Assembly (NCBI GenBank): GCA_002691205.1
Contig: NZHD01000045.1
Span: 1 to 34,106, forward strand
Reading direction: 5' to 3'
DNA: 34,106 bases
From: Deltaproteobacteria bacterium
Lineage (GTDB): Bacteria; Myxococcota_A; UBA9160; UBA4427
Shown here: piece after piece, positions 15,399-24,284 of the stretch
Layout of the letters: each line of letters starts with the position of its first letter
How positions within the stretch are numbered: position 1 is the stretch's first letter
Program-made: the position numbers and the translations under genes
Notes under the pieces: model-generated
Told to the model about the DNA's origin: nothing
What the model saw: only the letters and a program-made list of their open reading frames with translations
Database searches by the model: none

Positions 15399-16055
15399 TC
15401 AGGCTGCGGAAATCTCCGGAGCCCAGCCTGGAGATAGTTCGACTCCGACACCGCCAAGCCCGCAATATCCGCCTGGGTTTTTCGCGAGATATTGCTGATG
15501 ATAATCTTCGGCGAAGTAAAACTCGGGGGCCTCAACGATTTCAGTGGTGATCGCGCCTAAGCCGCCCGCCGTCAGCGCGACTTGAAAGGCGTCCTTTGAG
15601 GCCAGGGCCAAGGCTCGCTGGGTATCCGAATAGTAATAAATGCCTGATCGATACTGGGTCCCCATATCGTTGCCTTGGCGCATCCCCTGAGTCGGATTAT
15701 GAGACTCCCAAAAGATTTTTAGCAGATTCGCATAGCTCGTAACCTGTGGGTCAAAAATGACGCGAACCACCTCGCTATGACCTGTTCTCCCCGAGCAAAT
15801 CTCTTGATACGTTGGATGAGGAGTCAGTCCGTTGACGTACCCCACCGCCGTGGTGATCACGCCCGGTTGGGTCCAAAAGCCTCTTTCTGCCCCCCAAAAA
15901 CACCCCAAGCCAAATAGACCAGATTCCATTCCCTCAAAATCCGCCTCCATCGGCGCCCCATTGACGTAATGGGTCGCAGGAATCGGCATTTTTTCATCTC
16001 GGCCTGGAAGTGCTTCGGCTGGGGTCGGCATCCTTGGCTCTCGGGTGAATCCCAT
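15399..16055 (-). CDS. msrA: Peptide-methionine (S)-S-oxide reductase MsrA
   Basis: MsrA reduces S-form methionine sulfoxide in proteins. ATG 16055 is chosen because AAGGAG lies 6 nt upstream; a TTG ten codons earlier lacks this. The protein is 218 residues, close to E. coli MsrA and with the same long N-terminal arm. The catalytic motif GCFWGAE holds Cys52; CSGRTGH and [10 protein letters not shown] are conserved. Near the C-terminus [13 protein letters not shown] keeps one resolving Cys, but the second Cys of the E. coli type (in GIGVCL) is Glu-Leu here, so the relay to thioredoxin should use a single resolving Cys. Confidence 0.92.
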   Translation of the reverse strand: MGFTREPRMPTPAEALPGRDEKMPIPATHYVNGAPMEADFEGMESGLFGLGCFWGAERGFWTQPGVITTAVGYVNGLTPHPTYQEICSGRTGHSEVVRVIFDPQVTSYANLLKIFWESHNPTQGMRQGNDMGTQYRSGIYYYSDTQRALALASKDAFQVALTAGGLGAITTEIVEAPEFYFAEDYHQQYLAKNPGGYCGLGGVGVELSPGWAPEISAA

Positions 16056-16181
16056 CTGGTGCTCCTTCATCTCAAATTTTTTCAAGAACGGTTTTTCGCT
16101 GTTGGGGAATTTCTTCCAGTCTCGGACTGGGTGCTGGTACTACAGAATAAAGCAGGCTCTGTGATGCGTCCCGTATTAAAT

Positions 16182-17204
16182 TCAAAAAGCGTATTGAAGC
16201 CCCGCCGTCACCCCCCAACGATTTCGCAATTGCGGCCCATCCAGACTCTGAAAAGCCGGAAGACCCGCTTCCACAGAGAGTCGGAGGCCCTTCAAACGAC
16301 CGCCCGTCAAATAGAAATCAATGCCGAAAAGAGCATCCAAGCGGCGAGAGGCCTGAAGCCGAGAGTCGCTGAGAGGCGACTCCGGCGGCAGCAATCTCAC
16401 ATCCTCGCCTTCCGGGTTAAACACCTGCTGCCAAACAAGGCGAAAGCCTGTTCCAAACCACCGCGTCCATTTCCGTCCCAACCAACCTGTCATCGAATAC
16501 TCATTGCCCATTGTGTATTGCTGAGAGTTCGTTCCGGCATGGAGAGTGCCTAAAAGCTGGGCGCCCCATTGAAAACCTTTCCAATAGCCGTTGTATGTCA
16601 CACCGGGCTTTAAGTCGATGGTTCCGGAACCGAGTTGCATAACGTACGGCAACCGCTCCAGTTGTCCGTTTGATATCGGCGTAGGTGCACTCTCCTGAAT
16701 TGATCCAGAGGGAAATCCAAGTCCAAGATTCAAGTGGAGCCGACCGTTTTTATCTTCAAACACGCGGTAGAGAAAATTGAGCGAGATATCACCAAAGCCT
16801 TTGACCGTTGTGGTCGATGCGCCTGAAGGGTTCGTACTCGCATACCAGTCTAGAGATTTTTCGTAGAAAGGAAGAGACACCACGACTGTAAACTCTTCGA
16901 CGGGCGCCCACATGGCCTCAAAAACATGTTCCGTGACGCGAAGAGCAGTCGGGACGACTGCATACTCCGACGCTACGAATGCGTCGGAAACTGAGTTTCG
17001 ACCCACCAATAGGCCTTTGTAGTCATCTCGGTTGAAGCGATAGGAGAGCATCACGTCTCCCTGCGCATGAATCGTACTGCCAAACACTCCAATCGGCGGT
17101 TGAACCTCTGGCATCGCAGATTCATCAGCCTGAACGCTCAAAGAAAGCAAGAACATCAAGACCGAAAACCCAATCCATCCAACCCCATACACTTGTCGAT
17201 CCAT
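16182..17204 (-). CDS. Outer-membrane beta-barrel transporter (phenol MetA-type family)
   Basis: This 340-residue protein has a signal peptide (about 1-26, SVQA end) and a beta-barrel ending in the C-terminal Phe typical of outer-membrane proteins (GLQYAF). The segment QGDVMLSYRFNRDDYKGLL, then VVPTALRVTEHVFEAMWAP and a LPFYEKSLDW strand, matches a family of putative barrel transporters often annotated as phenol-degradation meta-pathway or simply 'transporter' proteins. Substrate unknown. GAGGTGA 6 nt upstream fixes the ATG. It lies 126 nt upstream of msrA on the same strand, so co-transcription is possible. Confidence 0.7.
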   Translation of the reverse strand: MDRQVYGVGWIGFSVLMFLLSLSVQADESAMPEVQPPIGVFGSTIHAQGDVMLSYRFNRDDYKGLLVGRNSVSDAFVASEYAVVPTALRVTEHVFEAMWAPVEEFTVVVSLPFYEKSLDWYASTNPSGASTTTVKGFGDISLNFLYRVFEDKNGRLHLNLGLGFPSGSIQESAPTPISNGQLERLPYVMQLGSGTIDLKPGVTYNGYWKGFQWGAQLLGTLHAGTNSQQYTMGNEYSMTGWLGRKWTRWFGTGFRLVWQQVFNPEGEDVRLLPPESPLSDSRLQASRRLDALFGIDFYLTGGRLKGLRLSVEAGLPAFQSLDGPQLRNRWGVTAGLQYAF

Positions 17205-17417
17205 CGTGACTCACCTCTTCGGTTTAGAACGAAACCCTAAACAACGGGTCCACTTCGGTGATCAGAATCTAGCAGGTTGACCTAGAGGCTTAATCACCAT
17301 TTCGTAGCTCTTCTGAAAACAGATACATCCAAAGGGCGGACATGGAGCCCAGCCTTTCCTTCAAACGAGCGCTAGCATGAGCAGACCTCAAAAAGAGCCC
17401 GCCGGAGCACCTCTAGC

Positions 17418-18140
17418 TTGGAACCCAAAATAAAATCTCAGCAAAATCGGGTTTCCGTCTCGAGTGCGACAAAAGGGATACTCGGTCTTTTTCTCCTCAT
17501 CGCGGCGATTGTTCTCTATCGAAATCTGCCCCTCGCAATTTGGATGTCAAACTTTAACGCCTATGTCTCGGAACTCGGCCCGTTGGGCCCCGTCCTCTAC
17601 GCTCTCGGTTTCGCGGCATCAGTGGCTCTTTTTTTGCCTGTCCTCCCCCTCTCGCTTGGAGCCGGCGCCCTATTTGGCCTCTGGATCGGTTTCGCGGTGG
17701 CTTTAGTCGGGGCGACAACAGGAGCGACTATTTCATTCTTGCTCGCACGAACTCTCCTTCGAGAGTTGGTGAAGAAAAAGATTATGAAGCGATCCATTTT
17801 CCAGGCGCTCGACAAAGCTATTTCCAAGTCCGGGGGACGCGTTGTCTTCCTTACGCGACTTTCCCCAATCATTCCTTTCGCAATCATCAATCTGGCCTAC
17901 GGGCTCACAGGCGTGAGATCCAAAGCGTATGTTCTAGCCACATGCCTCGGGCTGATTCCCACCAGCCTGATTTTTACCTTTCTCGGTTCTACGGCCGTTG
18001 ACGTAGCCGATCCCGAGCAGGACATGATTCGGACCGGTCTCCAAATCGCTGGTGCCGTCGCGACCGTCATCGTCGCGGTCCTCCTGACCCGATTCGCCCG
18101 CAAAGCCATTCTTGACGCGGGGATCGAAGAGTCGAATTGA
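17418..18140 (+). CDS. TVP38/TMEM64 (VTT-domain) membrane protein
   Basis: This 240-residue inner-membrane protein has about six hydrophobic segments. VTT/DedA landmarks are GAGALFGLW (81-89), GATTGATISFLLAR (98-111) with the conserved Arg, and RLSPIIPFAIINLAYGLTGV (147-166). VTT proteins include lipid scramblases and undecaprenyl-phosphate flippases; which applies here cannot be told. The start is TTG with GGAG about 11 nt upstream, and no better start exists before the first helix. A hairpin follows directly after the stop. Confidence 0.85.
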   Translation: MEPKIKSQQNRVSVSSATKGILGLFLLIAAIVLYRNLPLAIWMSNFNAYVSELGPLGPVLYALGFAASVALFLPVLPLSLGAGALFGLWIGFAVALVGATTGATISFLLARTLLRELVKKKIMKRSIFQALDKAISKSGGRVVFLTRLSPIIPFAIINLAYGLTGVRSKAYVLATCLGLIPTSLIFTFLGSTAVDVADPEQDMIRTGLQIAGAVATVIVAVLLTRFARKAILDAGIEESN

Positions 18141-18164
18141 GCCGCTCTCCTGAAGAGAGACGGC
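18141..18164 (+). terminator. Hairpin between convergent genes
   Basis: GCCGCTCTC (18141-18149) pairs with GAGAG-A-CGGC (18155-18164) with one bulged A and a CTGAA loop, directly after the VTT gene stop and 22 nt before the end of the convergent PPTase gene. There is no T tract on either side, so it is at best a weak or rho-assisted terminator. Confidence 0.35.
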
Positions 18165-18185
18165 CTCGGGTTCGCGTGACTTCTT

Positions 18186-18902
18186 CTACTTCAAAAACTC
18201 AGCCACTTTCCATCGAGGCACATTCCCACATGGGATGGCCGCGGACAACCTATGTTTAGGTGAAAGTAACCGACGCGTGTAATGCCACTCGCCGTCCCCC
18301 ACGTGGCCCGAAGGGCCGTTCACTTTCCGGGCCCCCTCAAAAGAATCCAGTTCGAACTGAAGAGCCGAAAGAGGCCAAACGATGCCAGTGCCCAGTGCCT
18401 TAAAATGAGCTTCTTTTAAAGTCCAAAGATCGAGCAATCCAAGGTCTCGATCTTCTGGAGCCAGCGCGTCCAGCCAACGGAGTTCCTCGTCTGCCAGAAC
18501 CCGTGAGGCAAACCTTTTGCGATCGCGATCTGATTTTAGGCATTCGACATCAACCCCAACAGGCCCCAAGCGAGTGATCGCACAGGCGACGAGACCCTCC
18601 GTATGAGAAAGGTTGAAGTCGAGCCCTGAGCCCATCGGCGCGTTGAGCAAATAGGGTCTCCCCTCGCTCTGCAAGGCAAAGTTCCACTCTTCAGGCGCAA
18701 TTTCGGCATACAGAGACAGAGCGCGACGCAAGAGCGCGTGGGCCGTGACGTATTCCACTCGAGCCTCAAAGCGGAGTCCCTCAATCTTCGCGCATTCACG
18801 GGGAGAGAGTAAGCCTTCATACTTTTGGATACGTGCCAGATCATCAGGCACCACCCACTCATACCACACAATCACTTCATCAAGCGCCGGCAGACGATCC
18901 AT
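18186..18902 (-). CDS. Sfp-type 4'-phosphopantetheinyl transferase
   Basis: It transfers phosphopantetheine from CoA to a Ser of carrier proteins. The 238 residues and two-lobed pseudodimer fit the Sfp type. Motifs: FNLSH (96-100), GVDVE (116-120, Asp and Glu for Mg2+) and WTLKEAHFKALGTG (160-173, catalytic Glu and Lys). No polyketide, peptide or fatty-acid synthase is in the window, so its carrier lies elsewhere. The ATG has only a distant AAGGA. It diverges from the thiolase gene across about 217 bp. Confidence 0.9.
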   Translation of the reverse strand: MDRLPALDEVIVWYEWVVPDDLARIQKYEGLLSPRECAKIEGLRFEARVEYVTAHALLRRALSLYAEIAPEEWNFALQSEGRPYLLNAPMGSGLDFNLSHTEGLVACAITRLGPVGVDVECLKSDRDRKRFASRVLADEELRWLDALAPEDRDLGLLDLWTLKEAHFKALGTGIVWPLSALQFELDSFEGARKVNGPSGHVGDGEWHYTRRLLSPKHRLSAAIPCGNVPRWKVAEFLK

Positions 18903-19119
18903 GAGTGCAACGATCCTTTACTCTAAATGCAAGATGGAGGCTGACATTCTACTTCTTTTCCGCGAACGAATAAAACGTCTCCAGATTAAGATCGAGTCGT
19001 CGAATTCTGGATTTTCAAAGCTTGAATAGGCTTCTTTTCAGCCACCGACAACTCTCGCCCCGAACAAACAAAACCGGGCTAGTCTAAACTGTGGATCGTT
19101 GAAACAGGAGTGCATTCAT

Positions 19120-20298
19120 ATGACCATGTCATTCGCTGGAGAAACCGCCGTCGCCGGAATCGGTGCCACTCGTTTTTCAAAAAATTCAGGTCACAGCACC
19201 TTGCGCTTGGCCGTGGAAAGCTGTGATCTTGCCCTCAAGGACGCAGGGCTCGACCCCAAGCAGGTCGACGGCATGGTCACCTTTACGGTGGATGAAAACC
19301 ATGAGATCGACGTTGCTCGCAGCCTCGGCATTCCCGAACTTTCCCATTTCAGCCGCATTCATCACAGCGGCGGAGCGGCCTGTGGAACAATTCACCAGGC
19401 CGCTATGGCCGTTCACAGCGGGGCCTGCAACTACTGCCTGGTCTACCGGGCCTTCAATGAACGCTCCGAAACACGTTTTGGAACCGGTGTCCAAGGACGT
19501 GCTCCCGCGCCCACGCCCATGGAAGTGGATTTCGGCTGGAGTTCACCCTTCGGCCTCCTCACTCCCGCCTCCTGGGTGGCCATGTTCGCCCAGCGCTACA
19601 TGTACGAGTACGGGGCGACCAGCGAAGACTTCGGGCGAATCGCCGTCGCCGACCGGAAGCACGCGGCCAACAATCCTAAAGCCTTCTTCTATGAAAAACC
19701 GATCACACTGGAAGACCACCAGCAGAGCCGTTTCATCGTCAAGCCCCTCCATCTCCTCGACTGCTGTCAGGAAAGCGACGGCGGGCAGGCCTTCTTAGTC
19801 ACCACGCTCGAACGTGCTCGCGACCTGAAACAGGATCCCGTCGTGATCGCCTCTGCGGCCCAAGGGAGTGGCCCCGACCAGCAGATGATGAAGAGTTACT
19901 ACCGCGAAGAGATCACGAGCATTCCCGAAATGGGTCTCTGCGCCCGCCAACTCTGGGCCGATACCGGGCTTTCTGCGAAAGACATCCAGACCGCTGTCTT
20001 CTACGACCACTTCACCCCCCTGGTCCTGCCCCAACTCGAAGAATTCGGATTTTGCCAGAGAGGCGAAGCCAAGGACTTCATCCAGCACGGCAACATTGAA
20101 CTCGGCGGCGGACTCCCGATTAACACCAATGGAGGGCAGCTCGGCGAAGCCTACATCCACGGAATGAATGGCATCGCGGAGGGCGTTCGCCAAGTACGCG
20201 GCTCGTCGGTGAATCAGGTGCCCGATGTCGAGAACGTGTTGGTGACCGCCGGCACGGCCGTCCCGACGAGCGCCCTGATCTTCTCCCAAGCCTCTTGA
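19120..20298 (+). CDS. Lipid-transfer (Ltp/SCP2-type) thiolase-fold protein
   Basis: This 392-residue thiolase-fold protein resembles the lipid-transfer group that includes the steroid side-chain retro-aldolase Ltp2. Signature segments are GGAACGTIHQAAMAV (84-98) at the usual nucleophile region with Cys88, VYRAFNERS, LDCCQESDGG, and near the end INTNGGQLGEAYIHGMNG. ATG 19120 is chosen because AGGAG lies 9 nt upstream; the frame opens seven codons earlier at TTG. Ltp2-type aldolases normally work with a DUF35 OB-fold partner, which is absent here. Expected substrates are branched or steroid-like acyl-CoAs, but this is inferred from the family. PadR, SRPBCC and MFS genes follow. Confidence 0.8.
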   Translation: MTMSFAGETAVAGIGATRFSKNSGHSTLRLAVESCDLALKDAGLDPKQVDGMVTFTVDENHEIDVARSLGIPELSHFSRIHHSGGAACGTIHQAAMAVHSGACNYCLVYRAFNERSETRFGTGVQGRAPAPTPMEVDFGWSSPFGLLTPASWVAMFAQRYMYEYGATSEDFGRIAVADRKHAANNPKAFFYEKPITLEDHQQSRFIVKPLHLLDCCQESDGGQAFLVTTLERARDLKQDPVVIASAAQGSGPDQQMMKSYYREEITSIPEMGLCARQLWADTGLSAKDIQTAVFYDHFTPLVLPQLEEFGFCQRGEAKDFIQHGNIELGGGLPINTNGGQLGEAYIHGMNGIAEGVRQVRGSSVNQVPDVENVLVTAGTAVPTSALIFSQAS

Positions 20299-20346
20299 AC
20301 CAGCCCCCTCGCTCACCAGGGAGCGCTCTTTCGAATATAGCCCTTG

Positions 20347-20367
20347 AATATATCTTAATGATATATT
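20347..20367. promoter_or_regulatory. Perfect 8-5-8 inverted repeat before padR
   Basis: AATATATC (20347-20354) and GATATATT (20360-20367) are exact inverted repeats around TTAAT, ending 11 nt before the padR start. A GAATATA element from the left arm recurs at 20333-20339. PadR regulators often bind such dyads over their own promoter, so this is a likely autoregulatory operator; the AT-rich arms may also hold the -10 element. Confidence 0.55.
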
Positions 20368-20378
20368 AGCCTGGGTTC

Positions 20379-20936
20379 ATGCCGAAACCAAATCGAACCA
20401 AGCTGGCTCTCCTGGGCTTTTTATCCTGGAGGCCCATGTCTGGCTACGACATCCGAAGGCTGATCGATGGCTCCATCTCCAACTTTTGGAGCGAGAGTTA
20501 TGGACGCATCTACCCGATCCTCTCCCAGCTCGTCGACGAGGGGCTCGCCTCGGTGGAGAAGACGACTTCGCCCGGTGGACGACCACGCAACATCTACTCG
20601 CTCATGGATGCCGGTCGCACGGTCCTCGACGAGTGGCTGGGGCACCCCGACGCCCCCCAGCAACCTCCCCGTAACGAGCGACTGCTCAAGCTCTTCTTCG
20701 GCGCACGCGTTTCACCCGACCGGTCGATGGATTTGATTGAGTCCTTCGCCTCCGAACTTCGAGAGTTGCAGCTGCACTACACCAAGACCCGCGAAAGCCT
20801 CGAGACGGCCAAAGAGGCGCCGCTCGATCAGCGGTTCTGGCTCATGACCCTGCGATACGGCGAACTCAAGCGAGCCGCGGAACTTGCTTGGTGCGAAGAA
20901 ACCCTCTCTGAGCTCCGAAAACACGCTTCCGAATAG
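20379..20936 (+). CDS. PadR-family transcriptional regulator
   Basis: This 185-residue protein has an N-terminal PadR winged helix (about 7-82: LALLGFLSWRPMSGYDI, then YPILSQLVDEGLAS and the wing GGRPRNIYSLM) and a C-terminal Vir_act_alpha_C dimerisation domain (about 92-180). PadR proteins usually repress nearby detoxification, transport or phenolic-acid genes and are relieved by a small ligand. The SD is weak. The dyad just upstream suggests autoregulation. The next two genes follow at 25 and 33 nt, so it probably heads a padR-SRPBCC-MFS operon. Confidence 0.88.
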   Translation: MPKPNRTKLALLGFLSWRPMSGYDIRRLIDGSISNFWSESYGRIYPILSQLVDEGLASVEKTTSPGGRPRNIYSLMDAGRTVLDEWLGHPDAPQQPPRNERLLKLFFGARVSPDRSMDLIESFASELRELQLHYTKTRESLETAKEAPLDQRFWLMTLRYGELKRAAELAWCEETLSELRKHASE

Positions 20937-20961
20937 ACCCCACTCCAAAGGACCCCCTTGA

Positions 20962-21633
20962 ATGAAGAGAACGACTGCTCGCGTCGCCCTCAAAAGATCA
21001 CTCGCCGTAGTCGGCCTTCTTCTCGTAAGTATGGCCGCACAGGCGGCTGACCCCGAGCAGCCGCACCCCCATCAAGGAATCGTGCCTCCTTTCGAAGGCG
21101 CCCCCCCACGTGTCACCCTGAGCGAAAAAGAAGAATCTCGTCTGGCTCGAGGTGAAGCTGTACTCACGATGTTAGAAGAAGAGAGCGGAGGTCGAGGCAC
21201 CGCGGTGCGCGACGTGAAGGCGCCGCCTAAGGTGGTCTGGGAGCGAATCGGCGCATTCGATGAATACTCTCAAATGGTTCCCCGTATGAGTGAGGCCGAG
21301 GTCTACTATCGCGACGGCAGCGACGTGCGCGTCCGCATGGTGATCCAAGTCGTGGGCCTGCGTTACGAATACTTCATTCGCCATGACTACAGACCCGAGG
21401 CGGGGTACGCGACTTGGACGCTCGATTACAGCAAGCTGAGCGATCTCGATGAATCGGTGGGTTATTGGGCAGTGCTTCCCCATCCGAGCCAACCTGGGCA
21501 ATCCCGCGTCTTCTACTCCATCGACATGAAGACCCGCGGATGGATGCCCGGATTTGTTCGCCGCATGGTGGCGAAACAAGGCCTTGAAGAAGCCACGGGC
21601 TGGGTCAAAACCGAATCCGAAAAAGCGCCCTGA
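20962..21633 (+). CDS. Secreted SRPBCC/START-like protein
   Basis: This 223-residue protein has a signal peptide (1-28, ending AAQA) and an SRPBCC ligand-binding fold (about 75-215), recognisable from RDVKAPPKVVWERIGAFDEY, then VPRMSEAEVYYRDGSDV and a long C-terminal helix (MPGFVRRMVAKQGLEEATGWV). This is the pattern of polyketide-cyclase/COQ10-type lipid-binding proteins. A periplasmic location suggests that it binds or ferries a hydrophobic ligand. AAAGGA lies 9 nt before the ATG. It is between padR and an MFS transporter gene on the same strand. Confidence 0.75.
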   Translation: MKRTTARVALKRSLAVVGLLLVSMAAQAADPEQPHPHQGIVPPFEGAPPRVTLSEKEESRLARGEAVLTMLEEESGGRGTAVRDVKAPPKVVWERIGAFDEYSQMVPRMSEAEVYYRDGSDVRVRMVIQVVGLRYEYFIRHDYRPEAGYATWTLDYSKLSDLDESVGYWAVLPHPSQPGQSRVFYSIDMKTRGWMPGFVRRMVAKQGLEEATGWVKTESEKAP

Positions 21634-21666
21634 GCCCAGACTCTTCAAGATGGAGCGAATGATACT

Positions 21667-22983
21667 GTGACCGAAGAAAAACAAGCAGCAAGCCGCAGGA
21701 CTGAAGAGGACTACCAACCCAAATGGCTGGTCGCCGCCCCCTTTCTCGCCCCTGTCCCACGCCTGACTCGCCATCAGTGGCGCATCATCGGCCTTCTGGG
21801 CGTGGCCTGCATCTTTGATCAATACGATCTCCACCTCTTTTCGCTGGCCCTAGTCCAGATCCAAGCCGAACTGGCCATCCCCGAATCACAGATCGGCGAC
21901 CTCGGTGCCATTGTTCGACTGGGCGCCCTACCCGCTTTCTTCTTTGGCCTCCTCGCGGATCGCCTGGGTCGAAGACGCGTTCTCCTCGTCACCATCGTGC
22001 TCTATACAATTCTCACCGGCGCCACCGCGTTCGCCCAAGACACCGTGACCTTCGTCGTTCTCCAGTTCTTCGCCCGTATGTTTGCGGTGGCCGAACTCAT
22101 GCTTGCGTATGTGGTCGTTACCGAAGAGCTCGAGCCCGCAGATCGAGGCTGGGGGGTGGGAGCACTAGCGGCACTCGCCGCGTGTGGAAGCGGGTTGGCC
22201 ATCGTGTTGTTCGGTTTCGTTGATATTCTGCCCTATGGCTGGCGAGCCCTCTATCTGGTCGGACTCATTCCTCTCGCCTGTGTGGCCTGGATGCGACGAA
22301 CACTCCCCGAAACACAACGATTCGTGGATCACCAGAGCGAGCAGGAAGAGAAGACGAGTTGGATCCGCCCCGTCATTGATTTGACTCGCATGTACCCGGG
22401 ACGAATTCTGGTCGTGGCCGCGGTGGTCTTCTTGCTGAACTTCACAGAAAATGCAGCTGGATTCTTTGGCCCCAAGTATCTACAGGAAGCCCACGGCTGG
22501 CTCCCGTGGCAATACTCGGTCATGGGCGTCTTTGGTGGAGCCATCGGCATCGTGGGCGGCCCCTATGCGGGACGCCTTTCTGATCGATACGGACGAAAAA
22601 AAATCACGGCCGCCTTCTTGTTCGCCCATCCGCTTTTGGTCATTGCCTTCTATCAGATGTCCGGCTGGCTCCTCGCGCCTCTCTGGGTCTGCATGTTATT
22701 CGCCGGCATGGCGGGCGGCGTGGTTCTCGCAGCGATTGGCAACGAGCTTTTTCCGACTTCATACCGAACCACGGCATCGGGGGCGCGCATGATCGTCGGA
22801 ACCGTTGGTGGGGCTCTGGGCCTCATCACTGAATCAATTCTCTACGGCCTATTCGACTCGCACTGGAATGCTGTCTCGATCATGGTGATCGGCGCCCTCT
22901 TCGCCCCTTTTCTCGTCCTTTACTTCTTTCCCGAAACCAGCGGAAGAGAGCTTGAGGAAATTTCACCCGAGAAGACAAAGTAA
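21667..22983 (+). CDS. MFS transporter
   Basis: This 438-residue permease has twelve predicted membrane helices. The loop 2-3 motif GLLADRLGRRR (94-104) and its repeat GRLSDRYGRKK in the second half mark the major facilitator superfamily; PETSGRELEEIS at the C-terminus is the sugar/aromatic-acid porter type of ending. The start is GTG with GGAG 11 nt upstream. As the last gene of the padR unit it probably imports or exports the ligand of that system. The substrate cannot be read from the sequence. Confidence 0.88.
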   Translation: MTEEKQAASRRTEEDYQPKWLVAAPFLAPVPRLTRHQWRIIGLLGVACIFDQYDLHLFSLALVQIQAELAIPESQIGDLGAIVRLGALPAFFFGLLADRLGRRRVLLVTIVLYTILTGATAFAQDTVTFVVLQFFARMFAVAELMLAYVVVTEELEPADRGWGVGALAALAACGSGLAIVLFGFVDILPYGWRALYLVGLIPLACVAWMRRTLPETQRFVDHQSEQEEKTSWIRPVIDLTRMYPGRILVVAAVVFLLNFTENAAGFFGPKYLQEAHGWLPWQYSVMGVFGGAIGIVGGPYAGRLSDRYGRKKITAAFLFAHPLLVIAFYQMSGWLLAPLWVCMLFAGMAGGVVLAAIGNELFPTSYRTTASGARMIVGTVGGALGLITESILYGLFDSHWNAVSIMVIGALFAPFLVLYFFPETSGRELEEISPEKTK

Positions 22984-23014
22984 TTTAGGAGCAGATCGCC
23001 CACTTCAAAACCAA

Positions 23015-23989
23015 TTATTCCAGACTCAATGCCGCCTTGCCGACGATCTTTCGATCCAGCAACCCTCGCAAAGCCTGGGGCAGATCTTCAAGAGGATAAA
23101 GAGTCGGCTCCACGGGCTTGAGCCGACCGGCTTCCATCCACTCGCGGAGCGAAGCAAAGAGAGCCTCATTCTCCTCACGATGACTCATGGTCCAGCCACC
23201 CCAATTTACGCCGATCACTTGGCACTGCTTAAGTAGGATTAAGTTCCAAGGCACACGAGGAATTTCACCCCCCGCAAAGCCGATCACGAGATAGCGACCC
23301 TCTGGCGCTACGCTCCTCAAAGCAGGCTCTGCAAAGTCACCTCCAACCGGGTCGTAAATCACATTGACCCCACCGCCAGAAAGTTCTTTGGCTCTCGACT
23401 TGAGATCCTCTTCGCTATAGAGGATCACTTCGTCGGCCCCTTGAGCGCGGCAAAGCTCAAGCTTCTCATGGGTCGACGCCGCTGCGATCACTCGGGCCCC
23501 CATCGCCTTCGCCACATCAATCGCCGAAAGACCAACACCGCCCGCAGCCCCGAGGATCAAAACAGTTTCGTCAGGCTGGAGACGCGCCCGATGAACAAGA
23601 GCGAAATATGCGGTGGAATAAGCTTGATAAAAACCCGAGGCCTGGGCGAATGAAAGTCCCTTTGGAATAAGACGAAGAGCGCGAACAGGCACAATCGCTT
23701 GTTCAGCAAAAGCATTCATGCCAGGCGCTCCCATGACCGCATCTCCCACCGAGAAACCCGTCACCCCTTCTCCCACTTCGGTCACGACTCCAGCCACCTC
23801 GGTGCCTGGAACAAAAGGAGGCGTCGGCCGGAACTGGTAAAGCCCCTGCACCATCAACGCATCTACGAAATAAACACCGCAGGCTCGAACGTCCACGCGA
23901 ACGCAACCCGGCTGAATTAAGGGGTCGTCCACTTCCTCCACACGAAGGTCTTCCGGGGGTCCAAAGGCTGCACATTGAATGACTTTCAT
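23015..23989 (-). CDS. NADPH:quinone oxidoreductase-type zinc-independent dehydrogenase
   Basis: This 324-residue MDR-superfamily protein has a GroES-like N-terminal domain (PFVPGTEVAGVVTEVGEGV at about 58-76) and a Rossmann domain with GAAGGVGLSA for NADPH. The catalytic zinc ligands of alcohol dehydrogenases are absent, which points to quinone or enone reduction. It converges with the MFS gene 31 nt away. A 13-bp hairpin lies in its leader 36-67 nt upstream of the ATG. The physiological substrate is unknown. Confidence 0.88.
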   Translation of the reverse strand: MKVIQCAAFGPPEDLRVEEVDDPLIQPGCVRVDVRACGVYFVDALMVQGLYQFRPTPPFVPGTEVAGVVTEVGEGVTGFSVGDAVMGAPGMNAFAEQAIVPVRALRLIPKGLSFAQASGFYQAYSTAYFALVHRARLQPDETVLILGAAGGVGLSAIDVAKAMGARVIAAASTHEKLELCRAQGADEVILYSEEDLKSRAKELSGGGVNVIYDPVGGDFAEPALRSVAPEGRYLVIGFAGGEIPRVPWNLILLKQCQVIGVNWGGWTMSHREENEALFASLREWMEAGRLKPVEPTLYPLEDLPQALRGLLDRKIVGKAALSLE

Positions 23990-24024
23990 CGATTAATCCT
24001 TTTTGTGAGAATCTGCCTTCATTT

Positions 24025-24056
24025 TCAGAGATCGCGAGGAGAATCGCAATCTCTGA
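24025..24056 (-). promoter_or_regulatory. Leader hairpin upstream of the quinone-reductase gene
   Basis: TCAGAGAT-C-GCGA (24025-24037) pairs with TCGC-A-ATCTCTGA (24044-24056) around the loop GGAGAA. As minus-strand RNA the C/A position becomes G-U, giving 13 continuous pairs; on the plus strand it would be a mismatch. No T tract follows, so it is not a terminator. A leader regulatory or stability element, or a protein-binding dyad, is inferred. Confidence 0.4.
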
Positions 24057-24284
24057 TTTTCTCGGCTCTGGGGCCTGTGCTGTTCGCATCAACTTTTTCC
24101 GAGACGAGAAAGATTGTAAAGAAAGCCCTAGCCTTCACCCAATCTATGTTTTTACTAACTTCTTTCGCTTCAAGGCTTTGCCACCTTGTGAACGGCCTTC
24201 CGCACTGCGACACTTCGGGAATAAGTCCAATACCTTGTCTCAAAGACTCTCCGTCCGAAAAAATGAGATCATGAAAGTCACAGC

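Noticed and set aside
24025..24056. Rho-independent terminator at the leader hairpin
   Set aside because: No T tract follows on either strand and no gene ends there.
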